Shown here: one piece after another, positions 23,519 to 29,452 of the stretch
Numbering within the stretch: the first letter of the stretch is position 1
How the letters are laid out: every line of letters starts with the position of its first letter
IMG/VR virus record: IMGVR_UViG_3300017990_001008
Span: 1 to 35,261 of that record
Strand: one strand, 5' to 3'
From: a virus
Length of the DNA stretch: 35,261 bases
The notes under the pieces: model-generated
Told to the model about the DNA's origin: nothing
Database searches by the model: none
What the model saw: only the letters and a program-made list of their open reading frames with translations
Program-made: the position numbers and the translations under genes

Positions 23519-24012
23519 TAAATGATTTCTCCTCGTCTGTATTTTACAATTTTCAATTCATTATAATCAATACCACGTAATATGACGTTTGCTTCTTTGA
23601 ACATTTCTTTTGTCCTATCGCAACTTTCACTCCAACCTGTATGTTTCGCGTTTTCCCAATTCAAATCGATAACTACTTCTTTGATTCCTGATTGAATAAC
23701 GGCACGACCGCAATCGGAGCATGGTGTACCGTTTGTATACATGATGCATCCTTTCAATGTTGTACCAATAAGATTTGCATTATAAATGGCATTCCTTTCA
23801 GCATGTTCATACCAAAAATATTTTTCTGGACGTTCTTCACGCGCTTCAACATTATCATTTACTTTACGCGGTAAACCGTTGTAACCAACACTACGAATTT
23901 CTCTATCAGGACCAACAATAACAGCACCGATATGTGTAAAACGGTCTTTACTTTTCATCGCTGATAAGTACACAAGGGACATGTAATAATCGTCCCACGA
24001 TAACGTTTTCAT
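23518..24012 (-). CDS. Deoxycytidylate (dCMP) deaminase
   Basis: 164 aa. The zinc site is HAERNAI near residue 71 (His plus catalytic Glu) and TPCSDCGRA near 96 (two cysteines). The early GVNG-like stretch IRSVGYNGLPRKV is typical for dCMP deaminases. It converts dCMP to dUMP, the substrate of the ThyX encoded at 8600-9244; phages often carry this pair. Allosteric control by dCTP/dTTP, as in larger members, cannot be judged. Confidence 0.9.
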   Translation of the reverse strand: MKTLSWDDYYMSLVYLSAMKSKDRFTHIGAVIVGPDREIRSVGYNGLPRKVNDNVEAREERPEKYFWYEHAERNAIYNANLIGTTLKGCIMYTNGTPCSDCGRAVIQSGIKEVVIDLNWENAKHTGWSESCDRTKEMFKEANVILRGIDYNELKIVKYRRGEII

Positions 24013-24014
24013 AT

Positions 24015-24653
24015 TTATTTCTCAACAATAATAGTATACAGGTTAGGTCTTGCGTTCAATGATTCGTAATGTATAATATATCCTTCCTGCACGTATTTGT
24101 TTAGTTCGTTTTCAAGATTCTTCGGACCGCCTGTTGATATTACTTTTATTTTCTTTCTAATGAATGGTTTTTCTGTTTTAATTGCCGTTTCTTCTTCAAT
24201 AATGATGTTTCCTGTAGGTTTTGTTTCCATAACTTGAAAAGGCAGTATTTGTCCCAATGATGTAATATTTGGAATGATAACTATATCACCTTTGGTTACC
24301 GGTCTTTTTCTAAGATTTCTGTTTAATAATATGTTAATATCTTCACCTAATTGTACACTATGTAGAGGAGCTACCGTTATTTCTTTTGCTTTTTTTGTCG
24401 TAGCTTTCTTTATTGTGACTTCATCACCCACACACGCACCAGCATTTTCTCTAGTGAATTCATCGATTCGTATGATTCCTTTTCCTTCATCATTTGGATG
24501 AGAACGCCACACAACAGCAACCGTTTTAGTATTACCAGTTATTTCAATGATGTCGCCAACGTTTAGATTGAGTTTCTCTCTCGTATCTACATCAATACGT
24601 GCTCGATTATAACAAATATCTATATTAAAAGCAATATCAACTTTTTGTTTCAT
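24015..24653 (-). CDS. Stand-alone Cdc48/VAT N-domain protein
   Basis: 212 aa. Residues ~15-95 follow the Cdc48/VAT N-terminal double-psi barrel closely: ARIDVDTREKLNLNVGDIIE, AVVWRSHPNDEGKGIIRID, FTRENAGACVGDEVTI, AKEITVAPLH. A second beta part to about residue 168 resembles the CDC48_2 subdomain. No AAA ATPase domain follows; the last ~45 residues (VISTGGPKNLENELNKYVQE ...) are a separate small alpha/beta element. The N-domain is where Cdc48/VAT binds substrates and adaptors, so a free copy could act as adaptor or decoy. Confidence 0.78.
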   Translation of the reverse strand: MKQKVDIAFNIDICYNRARIDVDTREKLNLNVGDIIEITGNTKTVAVVWRSHPNDEGKGIIRIDEFTRENAGACVGDEVTIKKATTKKAKEITVAPLHSVQLGEDINILLNRNLRKRPVTKGDIVIIPNITSLGQILPFQVMETKPTGNIIIEEETAIKTEKPFIRKKIKVISTGGPKNLENELNKYVQEGYIIHYESLNARPNLYTIIVEK

Positions 24654-24774
24654 GTTTTTTCCTCGTTATTTTTTGAGGTTTTTGTCGAATGAGACCGCAT
24701 TTCTCACATTGTTCTACTATGAATCCTTCACTGCTCCATGATTTTTGTTTCCATTTATGAAATATACAAACCAT
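24637..24774 (-). CDS. 45-aa zinc microprotein (H-W, CEKCG, R)
   Basis: MVCIFHKWKQKSWSSEGFIV, EQCEKCGLIRQKPQ and a basic tail. The order C-x2-H-x-W ... C-x2-C-G-x-x-R is a recurring pattern in small phage and archaeal zinc proteins. It starts two bases after the preceding stop and its end overlaps the Cdc48 N-domain gene by 17 bases. Confidence 0.6.
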   Translation of the reverse strand: MVCIFHKWKQKSWSSEGFIVEQCEKCGLIRQKPQKITRKKHETKS

Positions 24775-24776
24775 TA

Positions 24777-24950
24777 TTACACCGTTAATTCTATCCAATT
24801 TTTTGAACCACAATTACGACAGGCACCACCGCCATCTGTAGGACAGCAAAAAAGGTGCTGACAATCATTACACCAACAATTAAAACCCATTTTTGATAAT
24901 GCAACTTTCATATCTTGTGGTATTTTTTCTACTTGCGCTCTCGTTATCAT
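24777..24950 (-). CDS. 57-aa zinc microprotein
   Basis: MITRAQVEKIPQDMKVALSK, then CWCNDCQHLFCC and CRNCGSKNW. Six to seven cysteines, enough for a ribbon with extra ligands. Its ATG overlaps the TGA of the membrane protein gene (ATGA). One of a run of small zinc and membrane genes from 25.7 to 24.6 kb. Confidence 0.6.
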   Translation of the reverse strand: MITRAQVEKIPQDMKVALSKMGFNCWCNDCQHLFCCPTDGGGACRNCGSKNWIELTV

Positions 24951-25177
24951 ACAAAATCATCAAGTCTTCTTTGAAATCGTTGTTTCCTTATTTTTTCTTT
25001 GGTACATACATCATTCCAATAACAATGCCCCATTATCATGTATGTAATAGCGAAAAGTAAAGCTACAAATCCAACATATTGTCCTTTTCCATATATGAAT
25101 AAAATAAGAGCGCCGATGCTGTGTACGGATATTGTCATTAGCGTTAGAAACATAAAAGTTTTGAGATAATTAATCAA
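24947..25177 (-). CDS. Small two-helix membrane protein with TTG start
   Basis: 76 aa. The start is TTG 25177, four bases after GAGGGAG; no ATG fits. Two transmembrane segments (FMFLTLMTISVHSIGALILFIY and YVGFVALLFAITYMIMGHCYW) are followed by a basic cytoplasmic tail (KEKIRKQRFQRRLDD). No family recognised. Confidence 0.55.
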   Translation of the reverse strand: MINYLKTFMFLTLMTISVHSIGALILFIYGKGQYVGFVALLFAITYMIMGHCYWNDVCTKEKIRKQRFQRRLDDFV

Positions 25178-25178
25178 A

Positions 25179-25409
25179 TTACTCCCTCACGATATGGTCA
25201 AGGTCTTGCCATCTATCATGTTTGAGTGTTTTTATTTTTGAGATACATGCTTCACATACGCTAATTCCTTTCGTTCCAAGGTCCCCATCAAACCATTCTT
25301 CATCTTTACATTTGCAAATTTTTTCGCAAATATCACATTCGCGTTCTCCAACATCATCTAATTTTGATGTTGTTTTTGTTAATTCTAATGGTATAATTAC
25401 TTTTATCAT
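25179..25409 (-). CDS. Zinc-binding small protein, 76 aa
   Basis: CDIC, CKC and CEAC (residues ~25-54) give a zinc site within an acidic domain (KDEEWFDGDLG). The ATG overlaps the preceding stop. The carboxyl end contains the GAGGGAG site used by the next gene. Unknown function. Confidence 0.6.
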   Translation of the reverse strand: MIKVIIPLELTKTTSKLDDVGERECDICEKICKCKDEEWFDGDLGTKGISVCEACISKIKTLKHDRWQDLDHIVRE

Positions 25410-25519
25410 TCTTCCACCTCAATTTGATATCCTAAATCAGTAATAATGCAAGGAAGCATGTTAAAATTTGTTAGTTGCTCAATTTCATCTGAAACTAATA
25501 TGAAAGCTAAAAAACTCAT
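25406..25519 (-). CDS. 37-aa microprotein
   Basis: MSFLAFILVSDEIEQLTNFN then MLPCIITDLGYQIEVEE. Start and stop overlap both neighbours (ATGA at each end), which is the main support. Its final codons GAGGTGGAA supply the ribosome site for the following zinc protein. Unknown function. Confidence 0.5.
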   Translation of the reverse strand: MSFLAFILVSDEIEQLTNFNMLPCIITDLGYQIEVEE

Positions 25520-25677
25520 GTTATCATTCCCATAGCATCAAGTATTTTATACATTTTATCATAATCGGCTAGCATATCAAAAAATATAATGAGGATAGCA
25601 ATAATTATAGCGATTGAGCAAATGGATATGATACGCCATACCCAAATATTATTCCAAATCAGTTCCTTCAGATTCAT
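25516..25677 (-). CDS. 53-aa membrane microprotein
   Basis: MNLKELIWNNIWVWRIISIC followed by SIAIIIAILIIFF: one transmembrane helix with a short charged tail. It begins inside the 3' end of the preceding gene (AAGGAACTG region) and its TGA overlaps the next ATG. Unknown function. Confidence 0.5.
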   Translation of the reverse strand: MNLKELIWNNIWVWRIISICSIAIIIAILIIFFDMLADYDKMYKILDAMGMIT

Positions 25678-25969
25678 GTGTTACCACTATAATCTTTTTT
25701 CCATATTTTTCAAGTTGACCTATGATATCTTCAAGTGTTGGTGATGGTATTTTTCCTTCCATCTCATCAAGGAGTTGTTTTGAATTAACAAATTCATGTG
25801 TATACACTGGTCGATGTAGAACTTTTGATACTGCTTTTTTAAATGCTGAAAAATCCATACAACAACGTTTTTGGTTGAGTTGGAAATATGCTTGTTTTTC
25901 ATATGTCCAGTTTTTCCATTCTCCTGATGATGCAAGGGCAATTGCTTCCTCACGATTTAACTGTTTCAT
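25649..25969 (-). CDS. Conserved virus-type protein with CMDF...THEF motif, 106 aa
   Basis: From ATG 25969 (AGTGAT site): MKQLNREEAIALASSGEWKN. The pattern A-L-A-x-S-G-E-W ... QLNQKRCCMDFSAFKKAVSKVLHRPVYTHEF is shared by small uncharacterised phage proteins (x-RLCMPFxxFHxAVExxLGRPVWTHEF). I recall it as a domain of unknown function. The longer upstream frame overlaps the HARP-like gene and is rejected. A short linker and a C-terminal strand-helix (DIIGQLEKYGKKIIVVTHE) follow. Confidence 0.6.
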   Translation of the reverse strand: MKQLNREEAIALASSGEWKNWTYEKQAYFQLNQKRCCMDFSAFKKAVSKVLHRPVYTHEFVNSKQLLDEMEGKIPSPTLEDIIGQLEKYGKKIIVVTHESEGTDLE

Positions 25970-25973
25970 AATA

Positions 25974-26336
25974 TCACTTTTCACATGAACATTCTGTACA
26001 AAGGAATCCTCGATTGATAAATTTTTTATGTTTGCATTTTTTACAGGTTCCCCATAATGAAACCAAATCATCATCTTCATCAAATAATTTTTGTAAATAT
26101 TTGTATTCATTTGCAGGTTGTGGTCGGTCGGTTTCGTTGAAAGTAACAACGTTGTATCCTTTTTTTACAAGTGCCTCCCGTATATCTGAATAACAACCTA
26201 ACGGAAAGAACCACGCTTTTTGTTTACTATGCCAAATACCGCTTTCTTCACGCATGATATCCACAATGTCTTTGTTATAACGAAAGGTTACCTTTAAATT
26301 CCTTGGTGTTTTCGTTAATTTTATCGGTGATTGCAT
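25974..26336 (-). CDS. HARP-like domain plus zinc ribbon
   Basis: 120 aa. Residues ~12-65 (LKVTFRYNKDIVDIMREESG, IWHSKQKAWFFPLGCYSDIR) follow the HARP-type pattern found at the front of SMARCAL1-like SNF2 helicases, with the W...KAWxFP core. A C-terminal ribbon has CKKC and CTECSC. A SNF2 helicase with only a partial HARP-like front is encoded at 29446-31413, so this could be a separate DNA-structure-binding partner; that link is inference. Confidence 0.55.
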   Translation of the reverse strand: MQSPIKLTKTPRNLKVTFRYNKDIVDIMREESGIWHSKQKAWFFPLGCYSDIREALVKKGYNVVTFNETDRPQPANEYKYLQKLFDEDDDLVSLWGTCKKCKHKKFINRGFLCTECSCEK

Positions 26337-26337
26337 A

Positions 26338-26769
26338 TCATTCCGCCGTCACTTTTATATGAACTGTTATATCACCAGTAGGTGTTGTACCTATCGTCTT
26401 CGAATTGTCTACTACAATATAATAATTTCCTTTTTCCAAAGAAACGCGTGTTTGATGTGTTTTTGTGTTAAAACGACTCGCTTCCTCAATGATACTGTAA
26501 TCATCCCATTTGTTTTGATACTGTAAATGATTGGTGAAATCACCGTATTGTTCAGGAGTCATCAATAAAACGTCAATAGTACCGCCATCTTCAACATTAA
26601 CATCAATATTGATGTTTTCTACATCTTCAAGTTTGTCCCAATAGATTTCGTTCTCTGATATGATAAACGTTTCACCTGGCACTTCAATGAACCAAAAGAA
26701 AGATAAATAAACGAGCCATATAAGGAATATGACAATGAGGATGATAATGAGGATGTTAATTTTTTTCAT
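26338..26769 (-). CDS. Membrane-anchored beta-sandwich protein
   Basis: 143 aa. One N-terminal membrane anchor (residues 4-28, NILIIILIVIFLIWLVYLSF) with no clear cleavage site, then an outer domain rich in beta strands (INIDVNVEDGGTIDVLLMTP, QTRVSLEKGNYYIVVDNS, GDITVHIKV). The strand order is reminiscent of small archaeal pre-peptidase-type or GOLD-like sandwiches. It probably sits on the cell or virion surface. It overlaps the preceding membrane gene by 14 bases. Confidence 0.65.
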   Translation of the reverse strand: MKKINILIIILIVIFLIWLVYLSFFWFIEVPGETFIISENEIYWDKLEDVENINIDVNVEDGGTIDVLLMTPEQYGDFTNHLQYQNKWDDYSIIEEASRFNTKTHQTRVSLEKGNYYIVVDNSKTIGTTPTGDITVHIKVTAE

Positions 26770-27007
26770 TTTTCTCCTTTTCCTTTTCTGCTTTGATTTG
26801 TTTTAATGCAATATTATTATTAGTAACGAGTAAAGAAAATAGATACCACGTGATGAGTCCTATAAGAAAAAGACCTGGTATGCCAATAATAATATACACC
26901 ATAATTGCAACAAGAAGTGTACTAATTACACCTATCCATAATAAGAAATCTATTTCTTGTCGTTTTTTGGTATCCAGGTCTTGTTGGATATATTTTTTAG
27001 GGTTCAA
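26756..27007 (-). CDS. Two-helix membrane protein with TTG start
   Basis: 83 aa. TTG 27007 directly follows the TAA of the Arg/Gly-rich gene (TAATTG) and GGCGGGAT supplies a site. Two transmembrane segments (FLLWIGVISTLLVAIMVYII, GIPGLFLIGLITWYLFSLLV) and a Lys/Glu tail. No family. Confidence 0.55.
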   Translation of the reverse strand: MNPKKYIQQDLDTKKRQEIDFLLWIGVISTLLVAIMVYIIIGIPGLFLIGLITWYLFSLLVTNNNIALKQIKAEKEKEKNEKN

Positions 27008-27127
27008 TTAATCCCGCCTTCTACGTTCTGGATGTCGGCATTCATCAGTTCGATTACGACCTCTTCCGCCGTTTTTCCATCCGCTTTGAGAACCGTCTTT
27101 TCGTCCTCTTCCTCTTCGTGGAAACAT
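27008..27127 (-). CDS. 39-aa Arg/Gly-rich microprotein
   Basis: MFPRRGRGRKDGSQSGWKNG then GRGRNRTDECRHPERRRRD. Thirteen arginines and repeated R-G steps resemble RGG-type RNA-binding tails and some tiny archaeal Gly/Arg-rich proteins. A near-perfect AAAGGAGGTG ribosome site precedes ATG 27127. The stop abuts the next start. Likely to bind nucleic acid; no partner known. Confidence 0.65.
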   Translation of the reverse strand: MFPRRGRGRKDGSQSGWKNGGRGRNRTDECRHPERRRRD

Positions 27128-27128
27128 A

Positions 27129-27287
27129 TTACACCTCCTTTTCTTTTTTTATAAAATCACCGAGTTCAAATTTTCTATTAAACGATTCAACATCTTCTTT
27201 TGACATTGAACCGTTATGTATTTTGTGCATGTGTTTTTTCAGTTGTTTGTAACTTTGATATTCTTTTGGACAGAATGGACATCTCAT
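27129..27287 (-). CDS. C2H2 zinc-finger microprotein, 52 aa
   Basis: MRCPFCPKEYQSYKQLKKHM then HKIHNG. Residues 3-24 are a textbook C2H2 finger: C-x2-C-x12-H-x4-H, with the hydrophobic positions in place. A charged helical tail follows. ATG overlaps the PIN gene stop (ATGA). Single C2H2 fingers occur in archaeal viruses as DNA-binding regulators. Confidence 0.75.
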   Translation of the reverse strand: MRCPFCPKEYQSYKQLKKHMHKIHNGSMSKEDVESFNRKFELGDFIKKEKEV

Positions 27288-27805
27288 TTTTTCCATATCC
27301 TTTTATGATATAAATATTCATGTGCGTTGCCTATCCAGAATTGCGGTCCATTGATATTTCGTTTGTTTACTAAACCGGCAGTGGCAATATTTTTGAAATC
27401 ATAATCATATGTAATGATACCTATGATTTGAGGATTGAATACGGCAACTTGCACTAATGATAAATCAACTTCAGATGGCTGTTTCATCCTGTTTGTTGAA
27501 AGTGTTGCTATTTCCTCTTTCAATTCACCTGTTTTAAATATTTTGATATCAGGTACTGGTAATTTTTTTGATACTTCATCATATACTTTATCAGTAATGG
27601 CAATATCTTTTTGATTCAATGTTGTTTTACACGCTTTTGCTTTTTTCGTTTGTTCACGATGATAAATAATGATATTTGAATCGACTAAATAATATTTATC
27701 GTAAAATTCGAATACATCAAAAACATATCCACAACTACAAACATGTTCACCCCGGCGTTTTTTAAATTTAACGTATCGTTTGCATTGCGGACAAGTCAGG
27801 TGCAT
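27284..27805 (-). CDS. PIN-domain ribonuclease with N-terminal zinc ribbon
   Basis: 173 aa from ATG 27805. CPQCKRYV ... CSCGYVF (residues 5-24) is a ribbon, then the PIN acidic residues: YLVDSNIII near 40, the glutamate of TDKVYDEV, SEVDLSLVQVA near 110, and ITYDYDF near 130. Ribbon plus PIN recalls Nob1- and VapC-type RNases, with the ribbon at the front. No antitoxin gene is adjacent. An upstream extension without ATG runs into a GC-rich hairpin and is rejected. The TATA box 28 bases before the ATG implies a leaderless message. Confidence 0.72.
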   Translation of the reverse strand: MHLTCPQCKRYVKFKKRRGEHVCSCGYVFDVFEFYDKYYLVDSNIIIYHREQTKKAKACKTTLNQKDIAITDKVYDEVSKKLPVPDIKIFKTGELKEEIATLSTNRMKQPSEVDLSLVQVAVFNPQIIGIITYDYDFKNIATAGLVNKRNINGPQFWIGNAHEYLYHKRIWKK

Positions 27806-27827
27806 AATAAGATGATTATTGTTATTC

Positions 27828-27840
27828 GTTATATAATTTA
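27828..27840 (-). promoter_or_regulatory. TATA box for the PIN operon (leaderless)
   Basis: Minus strand TAAATTATATAAC, core TTATATAA centred 28 bases before ATG 27805. There is no ribosome site before that ATG, which agrees with a leaderless transcript. The core and flank are almost the same as the box in front of the plus-strand gene at 22368. Confidence 0.55.
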
Positions 27841-27851
27841 TGATTAGGGGA

Positions 27852-27899
27852 CCGGGAGGATGGTTTCCTGTCCTTTTCTGGGTTTGCAACCTCCCCCGG
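27852..27899 (-). ncRNA. GC-rich 48-nt hairpin RNA (possible)
   Basis: Minus strand CCGGG-GGA-GGTT pairs with AACC-A-TCC-T-CCCGG, 12 base pairs broken only by two single-base bulges, around a 22-base loop. It is by far the most GC-rich spot in the left 35 kb and sits in a 195-base gene gap (28000-27806). A TTTAAAAAAG sequence near 27950 could start it. A 26-codon ATG frame over the hairpin looks unnatural. It may be a small RNA or a terminator. Confidence 0.45.
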
Positions 27900-28000
27900 C
27901 ATTTTTATTCCATCCTTCAACGCGTTAAATGTTATAATGATAAATCTTTTTTAAACGTTTATGAAAAACTATTTAATGTAAAAAAACGTAACAATTGTTA

Positions 28001-28153
28001 TTAGTTTTTTATTGGATGAAACACACCGACAAAATCACAATTAGGACAACGATACACCTTTTTTGAATCACCAAAAATCAAACCTGTATGTTCAAATTTA
28101 TAATGCGAAAATTTCAAAGCGGCGCCACATAACGGACAGGTTTTTTGTTTCAA
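28001..28153 (-). CDS. 50-aa zinc-ribbon protein with TTG start
   Basis: TTG 28153 overlaps the TGA of the upstream gene (TTGA). It reads MKQKTCPLCGAALKFSHYKF and ends CPNCDFVGVFHPIKN. CPLC and CPNC form a classical ribbon. Last gene before a 195-base gap. Function unknown. Confidence 0.58.
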   Translation of the reverse strand: MKQKTCPLCGAALKFSHYKFEHTGLIFGDSKKVYRCPNCDFVGVFHPIKN

Positions 28154-28548
28154 GGAATATCAGCTTTTTCTAGTTTTTCAATATATTTTACTAATTCTCG
28201 TGCATCAACCCAACCTACAACTGGTTCGTTATTTTTGATTTTTCTTGTCCATTCAGATTTCCCGTCATCTTTTATGTTTTTATGAAAACCAACTTCAACT
28301 GAGTGATATTTATTGGTAATTTTTTTTGGGGAACAATAAAAATTTTTTCCTGCTATGATAGTTATACCATAACGATTAAGATATCTAGCGTAAATACAGA
28401 TACCATAATATTCATTGAGATTATCATCCTCAATGTCCATGATTTTCCATCCCTTTCTTTTCTTGAAAAAATCAATTAAGTCATCTTGTGTTAATTTAGG
28501 TTGAGAAGGTTGTTTTACTACACCCCAGTAGTCATCGATTTTAATCAT
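28150..28548 (-). CDS. KIDDYW-tagged protein B, 132 aa
   Basis: Begins MIKIDDYWGVVKQPSQPKLT. The first eight residues are the tag shared with 28548-28922 and 2926-3375. The rest (YYGICIYARYLNRYGITIIAGKNFYC, VGWVDARELVKYIEKLEK) is a mixed alpha/beta domain with no known family and no similarity to the other two. It overlaps its tagged neighbour by one base. Confidence 0.6.
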   Translation of the reverse strand: MIKIDDYWGVVKQPSQPKLTQDDLIDFFKKRKGWKIMDIEDDNLNEYYGICIYARYLNRYGITIIAGKNFYCSPKKITNKYHSVEVGFHKNIKDDGKSEWTRKIKNNEPVVGWVDARELVKYIEKLEKADIP

Positions 28549-28922
28549 TACAACTCTCCTAATAAATCTTTGGACATATTAAAGATTACACTATCAAGTT
28601 CATCAATAAGCACGTTCGGATTATTACTTGTTATATCAATAGTATCCGATTTTGATGCAGTAGAACCGTCTTTTTCCATTTTTATGGTAACTTTTAATGT
28701 ATCTTTTTCGATGATATCTATATCAATACGAGTCTTGTAACGAAAAGCGCCACGAAAGTCAAACCCGTCATGTAATGTATTAATACGAAAACCTTTTTTT
28801 GTTTTTTCATAATATATATCGCAAAGGCGTTCTTGTTCTGCAACTGTTTTTTCTAAATAAGAATCAATGGTTTGTAAAACTTGTCGTAATGACATTCCCC
28901 AATAGTCATCAATCTTAATCAT
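28548..28922 (-). CDS. KIDDYW-tagged protein C, 124 aa
   Basis: From ATG 28922 it reads MIKIDDYWGMSLRQVLQTID; another ATG lies two codons upstream (28928). The shared tag and the TATA spacing both favour 28922. The body is helix, then beta strands (FRYKTRIDIDIIEKDTLKVT), then a helix, compact and soluble. No family recognised. Confidence 0.6.
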   Translation of the reverse strand: MIKIDDYWGMSLRQVLQTIDSYLEKTVAEQERLCDIYYEKTKKGFRINTLHDGFDFRGAFRYKTRIDIDIIEKDTLKVTIKMEKDGSTASKSDTIDITSNNPNVLIDELDSVIFNMSKDLLGEL

Positions 28923-28937
28923 AATCATAACTAATAT

Positions 28938-28950
28938 GTAATTTATAATT
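28938..28950 (-). promoter_or_regulatory. TATA box for the KIDDYW operon
   Basis: Minus strand AATTATAAATTAC; the core is about 24 bases before ATG 28922, giving a leaderless or nearly leaderless message. The flank TATAAATTAC is also present in the transaldolase promoter (minus strand 2901-2890). Confidence 0.5.
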
Positions 28951-28984
28951 TATTAAATTTAATAATCTATGTTTTATTGTAAAT

Positions 28985-29452
28985 TTAACGTTTTAATGCT
29001 CTTATTTCTAAGTCGTGAATGAGTATATTGATGAATCCCTTTCGAGTTGCTCTGTAATGATAAAGGACAGCCATAATTTGGTGATGTGGTAATCCAGTTT
29101 CTTTTTGAATAGATTTAACGTTGTGACTTTCAAAACGTAGCCGTAGAATTTTGTCTTTTTGATGCTGTGTAAGAACCATAATTTGGTATCGGTTTTTGAT
29201 ATGATACCAAACTTTTTTGATTTTATAATGAAGATGAATGAATTTACATCGGTATTTCTTTTTTATTTGTGTTATTTGACGTTTTGTTTGATTTTTGAAA
29301 TGATGTGCTTCATATGTCCATAATAATTTATTATAATACCCTTTATGAGCGATATTAACGGAAAAGAAATCTTTGTCAATACGATTTATTATCCAATAAC
29401 CATCACCAGCGGGTGTGATATCTAATAATCCTCTTTTCGTGAATTTTAACAT
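28985..29452 (-). CDS. Basic protein with C-terminal helix-turn-helix
   Basis: 155 aa. The first ~90 residues are a basic beta-rich domain (MLKFTKRGLLDITPAGDGYW, then Lys/Tyr/His-rich strands). Residues ~95-140, LTQHQKDKILRLRFESHNVK then SIQKETGLPHHQIMAVLYHY, are a helix-turn-helix of the homeodomain/sigma-4 type. It overlaps the end of the SNF2 gene by a few bases. Likely a DNA-binding regulator. Confidence 0.6.
   Translation of the reverse strand: MLKFTKRGLLDITPAGDGYWIINRIDKDFFSVNIAHKGYYNKLLWTYEAHHFKNQTKRQITQIKKKYRCKFIHLHYKIKKVWYHIKNRYQIMVLTQHQKDKILRLRFESHNVKSIQKETGLPHHQIMAVLYHYRATRKGFINILIHDLEIRALKR

Noticed and set aside
27806-27889. Upstream extension of the PIN gene
   Set aside because: Needs a TTG start, runs over the GC-rich hairpin and the TATA box; ATG 27805 fits the ribbon motif and promoter spacing.
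27820-27900. 26-codon ATG frame (MPGEVANP...) over the hairpin
   Set aside because: Sequence follows the hairpin base pairing and its codon use is unlike the neighbours.
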